From: Paraburkholderia piptadeniae
GTDB lineage: Bacteria; Pseudomonadota; Gammaproteobacteria; Burkholderiales; Burkholderiaceae
Length of the DNA stretch: 64,000 nt
Direction of reading: 5' to 3'
Assembly (NCBI RefSeq): GCF_900007165.1
Contig: NZ_CYGY02000021.1
Location: 64,877-128,876 of the forward strand
Made by a program: the position numbers and the translations under genes. Shown here one piece after another: positions 1-8,940 of the stretch; position 1 is the first letter of the stretch, and the number at the start of each line of letters is the position of its first letter. The notes under the pieces were generated by a model. It did not search any database, was not told where the DNA came from, and saw only the letters and a list, made by a program, of their open reading frames with translations.

Positions 1-1179
1 GCGAGCGTGCACCTGATGAATGTGAATACGCCGATGCTCGACATGTCGGGCATCGACGAGGACACCGACGTCGACGGCATCGTTCGCGATGCCAATGGCA
101 GGTTAACCGGCGAATTGCAGGAATTTGCCGCGATGTTTCCGGTTTATCGCGTGATCGGCGACCGACTATCACCATCGGCCGCCGACAACCCGGAAGCGGT
201 CTGGAATTTCGGCAACGTTGCGCAACTCGCGGGCGTCACGACGGCCACCGACCTGCTCAACGACCTGTCCGATAAGGGCCTCCGTAATCTCGTCGAGGTG
301 ACGCGTGACGAAGAGTTCCCTATTCGTCTTGTGCCCGCGTTTGCACCACAGCGTAATCCCGAAGGCGGACCATCGCGAGTGCACACGGCGGTTGAATGCA
401 ATTCAGCCAAGTTGCGCGCCGGCCCCGTGAAATTCATCGTCGACGGATCGATCCAGGGATTTACCGCACGCTTGCGCTGGCCCGGCTATCTGAATGGCCG
501 ACCAAACGGCCTATGGTTGATTCCGCCCGAACAGTTTGTCGAAACCTTCCTCCCCTTTCACGAGGCCGGGCTACAGCTGCATATCCATACCAACGGCGAC
601 GAAGCGACCGAACTCGTGCTCGACGCGATCGAGACGATCGTGAGCCGACATCCGCGCAGCGACCACCGGCATACGCTGCAGCACTGCCAGATGGCCGACG
701 CGCGGCAGCTCGCGCGCGCAGCGCGCCTTGGCATGTGCGTGAACTTCTTCTCGAACCACATCTATTACTGGGGCGACGCGCACTATACGCAGACGATGGG
801 CGCTGACCGAGCGAACCGCATGAATGCGGCGCGTACGGCGAGCGAGCTCGGCATCACCTTTGCCATGCACTCGGATGCGCCGATCACGCAGCTCAATCCT
901 CTCTTTACCGCGTGGTGCGCGGTAACGCGGCAAACCTCATCGGGGCGTGTGCTTGGCGAAGCGGAACAATTGAGCGTCGACGATGCACTACGAGCGATCA
1001 CCCGTGGAGCAGCTTATACGATTGGCATGGACGACGTCATTGGGAGCATTGAGGTAGGCAAGTTCGCAGACTTCGCGGTGCTCGACGAAGATCCTTCTGA
1101 GGTTCCGGTCGAACGGCTCGGACAGTTGGCCGTCTGGGGCACCATACTCGGCGGCCGCGTCTTCAAGTCACCAACATGA
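1..1179 (+). CDS. Amidohydrolase, YtcJ-like (5' end off the window)
   Basis: The reading frame is open from base 1 and the start codon lies outside the window, so about 393 C-terminal residues are seen of a family that is usually about 550. The visible part carries metal-site landmarks of amidohydrolase superfamily proteins of the YtcJ type: HIHTNGD in the middle, HTLQHCQMAD after it, and SDAPI near the last third, where the Asp is the expected catalytic or metal residue. The C-terminus (GSIEVGKFADFAVLDEDP) is the typical small beta-sandwich closure of this superfamily. These enzymes hydrolyse C-N bonds in amides or cyclic compounds; the substrate cannot be told. The stop overlaps the next start (ATGA), so it is translationally coupled to a metal-chaperone-type GTPase, which fits a metal-dependent enzyme. 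Confidence 0.88.
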   Translation, partial: ASVHLMNVNTPMLDMSGIDEDTDVDGIVRDANGRLTGELQEFAAMFPVYRVIGDRLSPSAADNPEAVWNFGNVAQLAGVTTATDLLNDLSDKGLRNLVEVTRDEEFPIRLVPAFAPQRNPEGGPSRVHTAVECNSAKLRAGPVKFIVDGSIQGFTARLRWPGYLNGRPNGLWLIPPEQFVETFLPFHEAGLQLHIHTNGDEATELVLDAIETIVSRHPRSDHRHTLQHCQMADARQLARAARLGMCVNFFSNHIYYWGDAHYTQTMGADRANRMNAARTASELGITFAMHSDAPITQLNPLFTAWCAVTRQTSSGRVLGEAEQLSVDDALRAITRGAAYTIGMDDVIGSIEVGKFADFAVLDEDPSEVPVERLGQLAVWGTILGGRVFKSPT

Positions 1180-2132
1180 TTGCCGCAGCGCAACCGCCGA
1201 TTCCGCTCGCCGTGATCGGCGGATATCTCGGCGCGGGCAAGACCACGATGATCAACGCGATGTTGGCCAACCCGCGTGGCCGCCACGTCACGGTGCTCGT
1301 CAACGACTTCGGCTCGATCAACATCGATGCTGCGCTCATCCGGGAGCGGAGCGACGACGTGATCGGCCTGGAGAACGGCTGCGTGTGCTGCACGATCGGC
1401 GGCAAGCTGGTGGAGACGCTGCTCGAGATAAGCGCGCGCGAAACGCGGCCCGATCTGCTCGTGATCGAAGCAAGCGGCGTATCCGACCCGGTGCGGATCG
1501 CACAAGTTGGTATGCTTGATCGCGCATTTCGCTTGCAGGGCATCGTCGTTGCGGTCGACGCCGATCGCATCGAAGAGACCCTCGCCGATCCGTATATCGG
1601 CGACATTGCGCGGCGACAGATCGAAGGCGCGACCGCGATCGCGCTGACCAAGACCGACTTGCTCAACGATGAGAAAGCCCGCACCGTGCGGTCGCACGTC
1701 CTGGAGTTTGCGCATACGCGGATCGTTTTCGAGGCCGATCAGGGCAAGGTGCCGGACGGGCTGTTCTTCAGCGACGACGCGCTCCCGCGCGAGCGAATCG
1801 GGTCGCGCCAGTACGCTGCTTCCACCCACCTTCCTGCAAATTTGCGCAGCTTCACGTTTCGATCTCGCGCGTGTTTCGAGCGGCAGCAACTGAAAGCCGC
1901 CTGCGCAACGTTCTCCAGCCGGCTGTTACGGGCCAAGGGGTTCGTACGTCTCGAAAATGGCGAGTGTGCGGAGATTCACGTGGTGGGAGATCGCGTGCAT
2001 ATCGTCCGATGCCGAGAGCGGCAAATCTCAGAGTCAGTCATCGTTCTGATCGGATTGTTCGAGCAAGTCGATATGGCGTTCGCTATTGACGCGCTTGCAT
2101 CCGCCGCCCGCAACCCGGAAAGCCTGTCCTGA
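1176..2132 (+). CDS. G3E family GTPase (CobW/YjiA-type metallochaperone)
   Basis: A 318-residue P-loop GTPase. Walker A is GGYLGAGKTT at residues 15-24, the family's metal-binding CxCC motif is CVCC at residues 69-72, the Walker B region is LLVIEASGVSDP, and the guanine-specificity loop reads TKTD in place of NKxD. The C-terminal CobW_C domain follows from about residue 220. G3E GTPases deliver metals, often zinc, to client enzymes. The start codon overlaps the stop of the upstream amidohydrolase by 4 bp, so that metal-dependent hydrolase is the likely client (inference). No terminator was recognised downstream. CobW itself is less likely because there are no cobalamin genes nearby. Confidence 0.9.
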   Translation: MIAAAQPPIPLAVIGGYLGAGKTTMINAMLANPRGRHVTVLVNDFGSINIDAALIRERSDDVIGLENGCVCCTIGGKLVETLLEISARETRPDLLVIEASGVSDPVRIAQVGMLDRAFRLQGIVVAVDADRIEETLADPYIGDIARRQIEGATAIALTKTDLLNDEKARTVRSHVLEFAHTRIVFEADQGKVPDGLFFSDDALPRERIGSRQYAASTHLPANLRSFTFRSRACFERQQLKAACATFSSRLLRAKGFVRLENGECAEIHVVGDRVHIVRCRERQISESVIVLIGLFEQVDMAFAIDALASAARNPESLS

Positions 2133-2390
2133 CGTTAGGTGGCACTGTGCGTCAACACTACCGCACCCGCGTGTAGCCACCCTATTGGCTTGCAGCCGAT
2201 CCGTAACCGCCTCGCCTTCGGACCAACCGAGAAACTGAACAGAAGGGATGGGAAGACGAACGACCTACTCCAGTAATAGCCCACCGTCTGACCTTGAATA
2301 GCCTATAAGCCTACCTCAGAATGCACCGTTTCGGACTCGATCTGAAAGCCATATATATAATTCGAACACCTACTGTCAAAGCTATTTTGA

Positions 2391-2430
2391 AATGTCGGGG
2401 CTCCAGCTAAATACAGATGTCGGGTTTGAG
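2391..2430 (+). repeat. Left terminal inverted repeat of the IS
   Basis: It begins AATGTCGGGG and contains an inner TACAGATGTCGGG. It matches the reverse complement of 3935-3975 with a few mismatches and a 1-base length difference. The ATGTCG core occurs twice within the end, as expected for a transposase with two binding sites per end. Confidence 0.85.
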
Positions 2431-2469
2431 ATCGGTTTTGGGTTGGAGTCGTTTGTTATGCAGTCCTTT

Positions 2470-3891
2470 TTATCTATCTGGAGGGGGTTTTAGCACCGAG
2501 GCTCCCGGCTTCCGGTGAGTCCCCATTAGCGCCGCATTCAAGTCCTCGAGCGTCACTTCGCGCTGCTTCCGCGTGCCGGGCAACGGCTTGGGTTTGCGTA
2601 CTGCGGCGCCGCGATTCGTGCGTGATGGCGAGCCCGATACGCGGCGGTTGTCGCGCTGCGCCTGCAGCGCCTGGGCGACCCGCAGTGCATGGCCGAGCCG
2701 CTTGTGCTCGATCACGGCCCCCTGGTCGATTTCGGAGAGCTTGTCGTACGGCACACAGGGCAGCACCACACCGTCGGCGCGGATCTCGAGGCGGCCGTCC
2801 GGATACTCCCAGACGTCGATGTAGCGGCCGATCAGGCGGCGGGTGGCCGGCGTATCGTCGAGCAGCCAGATCACGCGGTCGTTCAGCAGCGTCAGCGCGT
2901 CCGACACCTTGCGCTGTACCCGCCACGTCAGAATCGCGTCGAGATCCTCGTCGGCGCGCAGCGGCCGGTGTGCATCGAACCGGCTTCTGGGCGGCTTCGC
3001 GAAGCGGGCGTTGTAGGCCGCCATGAAGGAGGGTGCCCAGGCGTTCGCTTCGTCCAGCGTGCTGATGCCGCGCAGCCGCAGTTCCTTCACCAGCCGGTCC
3101 TGCAGCGTCTGGTGCGCGCGCTCGACGCGTCCCTTGGCGGGGCTGCTGTTCGCGCAGAAGGTGTCGATGTTCAGTTCGTACATCGCGCGGCCGAACTGCG
3201 TGACGCCTTTGCCCGCCGTCTCCGCGCGGCGCTTCACGTAAAAGACGCTGGCGCGGTCGCTGTAGAACGCCACCGGCTTGCCGTGGCGCTCCAGGTACGC
3301 GCGGGTCGCCTCGAAATAGCTGAAGGTCGACTCCGTCTGCGTGAAGTGCAGGTGCATCAGCCGGCTCGTCGCGTCGTCGACGTACACCAGCAGCGTGCAG
3401 GCCGGCGCGCGATCCTCGAACCAGCGGTGGTCGCTGCCGTCGATCTGCACCAGCTCGCCGAAACACGCGCGTCGTGCGCGCGGCTGGTAGACCTTCGGCG
3501 GACGTTGTTTGCGCGGCACCCACAGGCCGGCCTGGGTCATCAGTTGGCGCACCGTTTCCTTGCACAGCCGGATGCCGTGGCATTCGTCCAGCTTCTCGCG
3601 CGCCAGCGTGGGCCCAAAATCGGCGTAGCGCTCGCGGATGATCGTCAGGGCGCGCAACGCGAGGCCTTCGTCGAGCTTGCGGTTACCTGGCCGTCCGCGC
3701 CGGCCCGAGGCCACGCCAGACGGCCCGTGCTCCCGCAACCGGATCACCAGCCGCTCGATCTGACGTACCGTCAGTCCCAGCCGGTCGGCGGCACGGCCGG
3801 GCTTGAGGCCCGTCTCAACGACCGCCTGTATAACCTTCAGTCTGTCCAGTTCGCGCATGCTCAGACTCACCAGCGTCGTGTCCGGCTTCAT
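2470..3891 (-). CDS. IS transposase with DDE integrase core (ISNCY-like)
   Basis: The protein has 473 residues from the chosen ATG; the frame is open 26 codons further upstream, into the inverted repeat. An N-terminal helix-turn-helix region (LKVIQAVVETGLKPGRAADRL) is followed by a second HTH-like part and an rve-type catalytic core. The first Asp is in VQIDGSDHRW, the second in FYSDRASVF, and the Glu in KGRVERAHQTL. The C-terminal third is basic. Layout and length fit the transposases often filed as ISNCY in Burkholderiaceae; IS481 is the main alternative. The frame is undamaged, so the element may still be mobile. Confidence 0.88.
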   Translation of the reverse strand: MKPDTTLVSLSMRELDRLKVIQAVVETGLKPGRAADRLGLTVRQIERLVIRLREHGPSGVASGRRGRPGNRKLDEGLALRALTIIRERYADFGPTLAREKLDECHGIRLCKETVRQLMTQAGLWVPRKQRPPKVYQPRARRACFGELVQIDGSDHRWFEDRAPACTLLVYVDDATSRLMHLHFTQTESTFSYFEATRAYLERHGKPVAFYSDRASVFYVKRRAETAGKGVTQFGRAMYELNIDTFCANSSPAKGRVERAHQTLQDRLVKELRLRGISTLDEANAWAPSFMAAYNARFAKPPRSRFDAHRPLRADEDLDAILTWRVQRKVSDALTLLNDRVIWLLDDTPATRRLIGRYIDVWEYPDGRLEIRADGVVLPCVPYDKLSEIDQGAVIEHKRLGHALRVAQALQAQRDNRRVSGSPSRTNRGAAVRKPKPLPGTRKQREVTLEDLNAALMGTHRKPGASVLKPPPDR

Positions 3892-3934
3892 GGCAGGCCC
3901 CGCAACGTCGCAGCAGTCTGCCAGCTTGCCAGCG

Positions 3935-3975
3935 CTCAAAAACACGACATCTGTAAATAGCCAGAACACGACATT
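3935..3975 (-). repeat. Right terminal inverted repeat of the IS
   Basis: Read on the minus strand it begins AATGTCGTGTTC and contains TACAGATGTCGTG. It pairs with the left end at 2391-2430. It lies just upstream of the transposase start, so it probably also carries the transposase promoter. Confidence 0.85.
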
Positions 3976-4154
3976 AGGACGTAGCCGCTACACCTACGGA
4001 TTCGTTAGTTCGCTTTATGTCAAATCGAACATAGGTTTTTGATCAAGACGCGCTTGGCGAGATCAATGCCGAGAAGATCGATTTTCCATGATGTGCCTCC
4101 ACACCGGTTCGCGAGAGCAAGACGCCCAGTGTCCTGCGAAAGGTGCGTCGGGTC
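3976..4154. other. Non-coding debris after the IS
   Basis: No gene is seen. On the minus strand at about 4033-4090 a short frame reads IDLLGIDLAKRV, which resembles the extreme N-terminus of IS110-family transposases. It stops being recognisable after about 20 codons. Confidence 0.3.
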
Positions 4155-4498
4155 CATCTCAGTGGCAATGGTTCAGTCTCTCGGACCCGGCGATGGAGGA
4201 GGCGCGGCACGACATCCCGCTGTATCGCGAGTTTGCGCTGCTGGGAACGGGCATAATGCGGCTGCCCGACGTGAGTACGATCCTGCGATTGCGGCATCTG
4301 CTTGAGGCGCATGAGCTGTCGGCCAGGATGCTGGCGACGGTCAACCAGATCCTGCAGGCGAAAGGCTTGATGCTTAAGCTTAAGGCGGGCTCGGCAGTCG
4401 ACGCAACGCTGATTTCGGCATCCAGTTCGACGAACAAGGCAGTCGCAAATGACCGTTATCAGGATCAGGAGGCTCCCGGCTACTCCGAACCATTTTAA
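4155..4498 (+). pseudogene. IS5-family transposase fragment
   Basis: The translation WFSLSDPAMEEARHDIPLYREF followed by LPDVSTILRLRHLLEAHEL and AGSAVDATLISASSSTNK matches the N-terminal half of IS5-family (IS1182/IS5-like) transposases. The first catalytic Asp is in VDATLI. The protein's true N-terminus is missing, and the frame ends at a stop about 20 codons after the recognisable part, so the second half of the catalytic core is absent. It is a dead remnant left by IS activity next to the intact element at 2391-3975. Confidence 0.75.
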
Positions 4499-4894
4499 AA
4501 TTGTTCGGGCCAGCGAGTCCAATTTGCAAAGCCCTTGGGCTGAACCCTCTCCTTCTGCCGTACTGCATGGATTTGAGCCAGGCAACCAAGCCGACCGAAC
4601 GCGCGATCTGTCCTGCAAAAAACCAGATTAACCAGTTGCGCGGCTTGATAGCGGACGGTACTCGTCGAGTCACTGGATCGCCCTGCTCCCTCGGCGCGCG
4701 CAACACCCTGCTCGTGTCCAACGAGGCGCACATCTATTCGCACTGGCGGTACATGTTCCGCAAGCGCCGTGTGCTGGCTGATTATGTCCCGTGTCGCGGG
4801 ACTGCGGATGGGTGGCCTGCTGGAACGATTGGCTGCTGCTCGGCGTTTACGACAATCGCCAGGGCGCGCGCCCCAGCGACCGGGAAGGGGCGGG

Positions 4895-4937
4895 GCGCCT
4901 GCGTAGCGAACTGGTGGCTTCAGTGGTCGCGCAGATC
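4895..4937 (+). repeat. 43-bp repeat, copy 1 (RLRSELV scrap)
   Basis: It matches 46451-46493 at 37 of 43 positions. The frame GRLRSELVASVVAQI is conserved, as RLRSELVTAVVAQI in copy 2, so the repeat derives from a coding sequence. In copy 2 it is fused directly to the 8148-8746 repeat; here 3.2 kb lies between them. Confidence 0.7.
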
Positions 4938-5009
4938 AGCCGGGCGGCCGGTTGACGTGCGGCCGCGTCCCGCCTCTCATGCGGCGTCTGACCGTTCTGG
5001 CGTGGCAAT

Positions 5010-5056
5010 CTTCGTTTTTCCCAATGCTTGCTTCGCGAATCATTGATGGCGCGCGG
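5010..5056 (+). promoter_or_regulatory. Conserved upstream element, copy 1
   Basis: About 37 of 47 positions match 37665-37711. Both contain TTTTCCCAATG, then TTCGyGAATC and TGATGGCGyGCGG. One copy lies 75 bp upstream of the operon A crotonase and the other 53 bp upstream of the operon D oxygenase, the two operons that carry the paralogous acyl-CoA ligases. A shared promoter or regulator site is inferred. No clean sigma-70 or sigma-54 hexamers were recognised in it. Confidence 0.5.
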
Positions 5057-5130
5057 GATATGAATTTTCCAGAATGATCCCTGGACAAACAATCGGGCAC
5101 GCCGGGCGCGCGCCGAGGGACATCATTCAA

Positions 5131-5928
5131 ATGGATTACTCTGACTATCGTCACCTCCGGTTTGAACACAAACCGAATGGTGTGCTGCTGATCACGATTG
5201 ACCGGCCTCCTCGCAACGCAGCGAACGGCGTTCTTCACCATGAACTGGCGGAAGTGTGGCAGACCGTCAGGAACGATCCCGCCGTACGCGTACCCGTGAT
5301 TACCGGCGCAGGCGCCGCGTTCTCCGTCGGTGGCGACCTCGCCGAAGGCATCGACAAGCTCGGCAGGATCGAGCGCCATATCGAGACGGGTGAAGAGGCG
5401 CTGCGGATCGTCTACAACATGGTCCACCTCGACAAGCCTGTCGTGTCGGCCATCAATGGCGCGGCGGCGGGCGCGGGCCTCGCCGTCGCGCTGAGCGCGG
5501 ACATCTCAATCGTCTCCGAGACGGCGAAACTCTGCGATGCGCACATGAACATCGGGGTCGCCTCCGGAGACCACGCCACGATGCTCTGGCCGCTTTACTG
5601 CGGGTTGCCGAAGTCGAAGCTGTACCTGCTGACGGCGGACGTTCTCACCGGCAAGGAAGCGGAACGGATTGGCCTCGTGTCCATGTGCAAGCCCGCCGAC
5701 GAGGTGATCGAATCCGCGCTGCAGATCGCGGATTCACTCGGAAGAAAGCCGCAGCGCGCACTTCGCTGGACCAAACGATGCCTGAATCACTGGGTGCGCC
5801 AGGCGGCGCCGATCTTTGACCTCTCGGTCGCCTACGAAAGTCTGAACTTCATGGAGCCTGACGCCAGGGAAGGCCTGAGCGCGTTCCTCGACAAGCGGCC
5901 CCCGGTTTTCCCGTCCACGGGGAGCTGA
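5131..5928 (+). CDS. Enoyl-CoA hydratase/isomerase family protein (crotonase)
   Basis: 265 residues, normal for the family. The crotonase fold is shown by ITIDRPPRNA, the oxyanion-hole segment AGAAFSVGGDL and the second oxyanion segment NGAAAGAGLAVALSADISI. The start was set at 5131 (MDYSDYRHLRF) because GAGGGA lies about 10 bases upstream and homologues begin there; the frame is open 19 codons further upstream. The family hydrates or isomerises enoyl-CoA esters, and some members are lyases or decarboxylases. It is the first gene of operon A, with 4 bases between its stop and the acyl-CoA ligase start. Confidence 0.9.
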   Translation: MDYSDYRHLRFEHKPNGVLLITIDRPPRNAANGVLHHELAEVWQTVRNDPAVRVPVITGAGAAFSVGGDLAEGIDKLGRIERHIETGEEALRIVYNMVHLDKPVVSAINGAAAGAGLAVALSADISIVSETAKLCDAHMNIGVASGDHATMLWPLYCGLPKSKLYLLTADVLTGKEAERIGLVSMCKPADEVIESALQIADSLGRKPQRALRWTKRCLNHWVRQAAPIFDLSVAYESLNFMEPDAREGLSAFLDKRPPVFPSTGS

Positions 5929-5932
5929 GACC

Positions 5933-7486
5933 ATGGATCTTGCCCATCTGCTTCACCGTTCCGCGATGCAGTTCCCCGACCGGCCGCTGTGGGTCACGCC
6001 GCAGACGTCGATCCCCTATGCGGAGGGTGCACGACGCGCAAACAGGATTGCGAACGGCCTGCTCGAAGCGGGTGAGCAATGCGACCGTGTGGCAATCCTG
6101 TCCGTGAACCGCTTCGAGCATTTCGAGATGTTCCTCGCGGCATTGAACGCCGGGATGACGGCCACGCCGTTCAATCCTAAGCTGCATGTCGACGAGCTGA
6201 GCTTCATGATCGAAGACTCAATGCCAGCGTTCTTCGTCTTCTCGCCCGAGTTCACTGAAACGGTCGAAGCGCTACGTGCCCGGCATACCTGCGTGCAGCA
6301 CTGGATCTGCATGGATCGCGTCGCGGGGTTCGACTACTACGGCGACCTGCTCGAAGGCGTGGGCGACGCCCGTCCGGATCTGCTGATCGACCCCGACGAT
6401 GTGGCGTGGCTCTTCTATACGTCCGGGACGACGGGCAAGCCCAAGGGGTGCATGGAAACGCACCGCAACCTCGTCAACATGGTCACGGGCAGGCTGCTGA
6501 GCATCCTGAGCGACGTTGACGAAACGGACAGGATCATCCATTTCGCACCGATGGCGCATGCCACCACCAGCGTGGGTCTCTCTCATCTGGCGCGGGGCGC
6601 CGCGCAGATCTTCCCCGGCCTCGAGAAATTTGATCCGCCCAAGGTACTCGAGGCGGTGGAACGGTTCGAGGCGACGTCTAGCTTTATGGCGCCGACCATG
6701 GTGCAGATGCTCCTGAACTGCCCCGACCTCGAAAGCTTCAACGTTAAAACCCTCAAAAACATTCTCTGCGGCGGCGGGCCGCTGTATGCGGAGGTACTGC
6801 GTCGCGCGATCGAGGTGTTCGGACCGATCATCGGACAGGGGTATGGACAGAGCGAGGCGCCGAGCGGCGTGTGCGGGATGCACAAGTCCGAGTACGACCT
6901 GAGCTCGCCCGACGGCATCAGGAAACTCGGGTCCGTGGGCCGCGAGAGCCTAGGCGTGCGCGTGCGCATCGTCGACGAGCACGGCAAGGAAGTGGCGCCG
7001 AACGTCGCCGGCGAAATCACCGTTCGCGGCGACATCGTGTTTCCGGGTTACTGGCGGCGCAAGGAAGCGACGGACGAAGTGCTGAAGAACGGGTGGCTGC
7101 ACACCGGCGACGTCGGCTACCGGGATGACAGGGGCTATATCTTCATCACCGATCGCGTGAAAGACATGATCATCTCGGGCGGCTCGAACATCTATCCGCG
7201 CGAAGTGGAGGAAGTGCTCCTGCAGCATGAAGCCATCGCCGAAGCATGCGTGGTTGGCGTTCCCGACAGAGTCTGGGGGGAAGCCGTCCACGCCGTGGTC
7301 GTTCTGCGGAAAAACGCGACCATCTCGTCCGACGATGTCATCGAGTTCTGCCGTAGCCGGCTCGCCTCGTACAAGAAGCCCAAGGCCGTCGATTTCGTGG
7401 ACCATCTCCCGAAAAACGCGTACGGCAAGATCCTCAAGAAAGAGGTCAAGGCGCGCTACTGGCAGAGCGCTACCCGCGCTATCTGA
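5933..7486 (+). CDS. AMP-forming acyl-CoA ligase (paralogue of 39015-40565)
   Basis: 517 residues of the ANL superfamily, class I adenylate-forming enzymes that join a carboxylic acid to CoA with ATP. The phosphate loop LFYTSGTTGKPKG is at residues 160-172, the aromatic/acid motif YGQSEAP near 304, the hinge region GWLHTGDVGYRD near 386, and the catalytic Lys in YGKILKKEV near 499. The start at ATG 5933 follows GAGCTGAGA. It is very similar to the ligase at 39015 from start (LAHLLHRSA versus LAHFVHRSA) to end (KARYWQ). The acid substrate is unknown; operon A neighbours imply CoA-thioester catabolism in the cytoplasm. Confidence 0.93.
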   Translation: MDLAHLLHRSAMQFPDRPLWVTPQTSIPYAEGARRANRIANGLLEAGEQCDRVAILSVNRFEHFEMFLAALNAGMTATPFNPKLHVDELSFMIEDSMPAFFVFSPEFTETVEALRARHTCVQHWICMDRVAGFDYYGDLLEGVGDARPDLLIDPDDVAWLFYTSGTTGKPKGCMETHRNLVNMVTGRLLSILSDVDETDRIIHFAPMAHATTSVGLSHLARGAAQIFPGLEKFDPPKVLEAVERFEATSSFMAPTMVQMLLNCPDLESFNVKTLKNILCGGGPLYAEVLRRAIEVFGPIIGQGYGQSEAPSGVCGMHKSEYDLSSPDGIRKLGSVGRESLGVRVRIVDEHGKEVAPNVAGEITVRGDIVFPGYWRRKEATDEVLKNGWLHTGDVGYRDDRGYIFITDRVKDMIISGGSNIYPREVEEVLLQHEAIAEACVVGVPDRVWGEAVHAVVVLRKNATISSDDVIEFCRSRLASYKKPKAVDFVDHLPKNAYGKILKKEVKARYWQSATRAI

Positions 7487-7494
7487 TCGCGACC

Positions 7495-8676
7495 ATGAGC
7501 GTACTGGACAACATTCGCGTGCTGGATTTCGGACGCTATGTGGCCGGACCCTACTGCGCCACGCTGCTGGCGGAGTTCGGCGCAGAGGTCATCCGCATCG
7601 AGAAGATCGGCGGCAGCGAGGACCGGTTCTTGCTGCCCGCGCTGGAAACTGGCGAGGGGGCGCTGTTCCTGCAGATGAGCCGGAACAAGAAGTCCATGAC
7701 GCTCGATCCGATGAAGGACGAAGGCCGCGAACTCGTCAGGCGGCTTGTCGCGACGGCCGACGTGGTCGTCGCGAACCTCCCTCCCACAACGCTGGAAGCG
7801 ATGGGGCTCGACTTCGCCTCCATCTCTGCGATCAATCCCAGAACGATCCTGACGCTGGCGACCGGGTTCGGTCAGAGCGGGCCGATGGCCGGGCATCTGG
7901 CGTTCGATTCGATCGGACAGGCGATGTCGGGCGGCGTCTATCTGAGCGGCCACGAAGGACAGCCGAGTCGCACCCAGATTCTCTGGTGCGACTTCGGCAC
8001 GGCGCTTCACTGCGCTTACGGCACGGCGATGGCACTGATTGCGCGCGAAACGACGGGGCGCGGCCAGGTGGTCGACGGGTCGCTCTTCGCGACAGCCGCA
8101 ATGCTGGGCAGCGCCTTCGCCACGGAGGCGACGCTGACGGGTCGTGACCGGGTCGGCGTGGGCAATCGCAGCTTCGCCGCCGCGCCGGCGGATATCTTCG
8201 CGACGAAAGACGGCTGGATCATCTGTCAGGTGGTCGGCAAACCGCTGTTCCGGCGTTGGGCCGCGTTGATGGAAGAACCCGGCTGGCTGGACGACGAACG
8301 CTTCAGCACGGACGATTCGCGCGCCCTGCATGGCGGCATCATCAGCGATCGCATGCAGCTGTGGTGCGAGAGCCGAACGAGTGCGGATGCGCTGAGCGAG
8401 CTTGCAACGGCGAGAATTCCCGCCGGTCCCGTGCTGCGGCCAGGTGAGCTGGTCAGGCATCCGCAAGCGGAGGCGACCGGTCTTTTCGACTGGGTCGACT
8501 ACGGCACCCCTTCCCGTCCTGTTCCCTTGGCGCGTGCGCCCGTGTTCCTTTCCGAAACGCCGGGCGGCATCCGCGAGAAGCCGGCCATGCTCGGTGAGCA
8601 CACGGATGCGATCCTTCGCTCGCTCGGTTATGCACAGGCTCAGATCAACGTGCTCCGCTCGCAACGGGTCATCTGA
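7495..8676 (+). CDS. CaiB/BaiF family (class III) CoA-transferase
   Basis: 393 residues, full length. The N-terminus VLDFGRYVAGPYCATLLAEF and the following EVIRIEKIGG are diagnostic. Asp166 in LWCDFG sits at the expected catalytic Asp that forms a mixed anhydride with the substrate. The family moves CoA between acids such as succinate or formate and carnitine-like or aromatic acids. It is the third gene of operon A, 8 bases after the ligase stop. Having both an ATP-driven ligase and a CoA-transferase in one operon suggests two ways to activate one acid, or activation of two different acids. Its C-terminal part (from 8148) is duplicated as a broken copy at 46493-47020. Confidence 0.93.
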   Translation: MSVLDNIRVLDFGRYVAGPYCATLLAEFGAEVIRIEKIGGSEDRFLLPALETGEGALFLQMSRNKKSMTLDPMKDEGRELVRRLVATADVVVANLPPTTLEAMGLDFASISAINPRTILTLATGFGQSGPMAGHLAFDSIGQAMSGGVYLSGHEGQPSRTQILWCDFGTALHCAYGTAMALIARETTGRGQVVDGSLFATAAMLGSAFATEATLTGRDRVGVGNRSFAAAPADIFATKDGWIICQVVGKPLFRRWAALMEEPGWLDDERFSTDDSRALHGGIISDRMQLWCESRTSADALSELATARIPAGPVLRPGELVRHPQAEATGLFDWVDYGTPSRPVPLARAPVFLSETPGGIREKPAMLGEHTDAILRSLGYAQAQINVLRSQRVI

Positions 8677-8746
8677 ATCTGCTTGCAGAGACGTGCTGTG
8701 TAGCGCGTATCCGGGCCAATACAGTTGGTCGCGAGCGGCCGATTCA
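8148..8746 (+). repeat. Long direct repeat, copy 1 (CoA-transferase 3' part plus downstream)
   Basis: The segment from CCGGGTCGGCGTGGGCAAT inside the CoA-transferase gene to GGCCGATTCA, 70 bases past its stop, recurs nearly base for base at 46493-47092. Copy 1 is the intact coding copy. Confidence 0.9.
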
Positions 8747-8940
8747 AAAGAAGACGTCACGGGAGCAATTTCTGTCGTGAGCGTTGGGCATATGCGATTA
8801 CGTCTTCCAAATGCCAAGCGCTGCGTTAGCGCCCCTCCGCGTCAGGACGCCGCGGAACCGGCTCGCGCTGATGCGCGAACCGGGCGCCTCCGTATACTTT
8901 CGGCACGCGAAAGTGGCGCGCGTCGTCCTACCGGGCGGCG

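Larger units (their letters stand above)
2391..3975 (-). mobile_element. Complete insertion sequence, ISNCY-like, with ~40-bp inverted ends
   Basis: The element is about 1.6 kb, bounded by imperfect inverted repeats: left end 2391-2430 and right end 3935-3975. Both ends read AATGTCGkG at the tip and share an inner TACAGATGTCGkGTTT block, so each end carries two copies of an ATGTCG core. It contains one transposase gene on the minus strand that fills the element. No convincing target-site duplication was seen next to the tips. The family name rests on the transposase type only. Confidence 0.85.
4499..5130. other. Intergenic stretch: unrecognised debris, a repeated coding scrap and a conserved upstream element
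   Basis: No complete gene is supported. Positions 4895-4937 encode GRLRSELVASVVAQI in one frame and recur at 46451-46493 with six base differences, mostly synonymous, so this is a scrap of a once-coding sequence. Positions 5010-5056 match 37665-37711, upstream of the paralogous ligase operon. The rest (4500-4890) is open in several frames but no family could be recognised. Confidence 0.5.

Noticed and set aside
2689..3960. A 423-codon plus-strand frame inside the IS
   Set aside because: It is the complement of the transposase, whose DDE residues are clear on the minus strand.
4600..4720. Possible internal part of an IS110 transposase on the plus strand (NQINQLRGLIADG)
   Set aside because: The resemblance covers about a dozen residues and does not continue in any frame.
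5000..5035. Possible sigma-54 promoter (TGGCA followed by TTGC)
   Set aside because: The spacing between the TGGCA and TTGC parts is too long and the TGGC is absent from the matching element at 37665.
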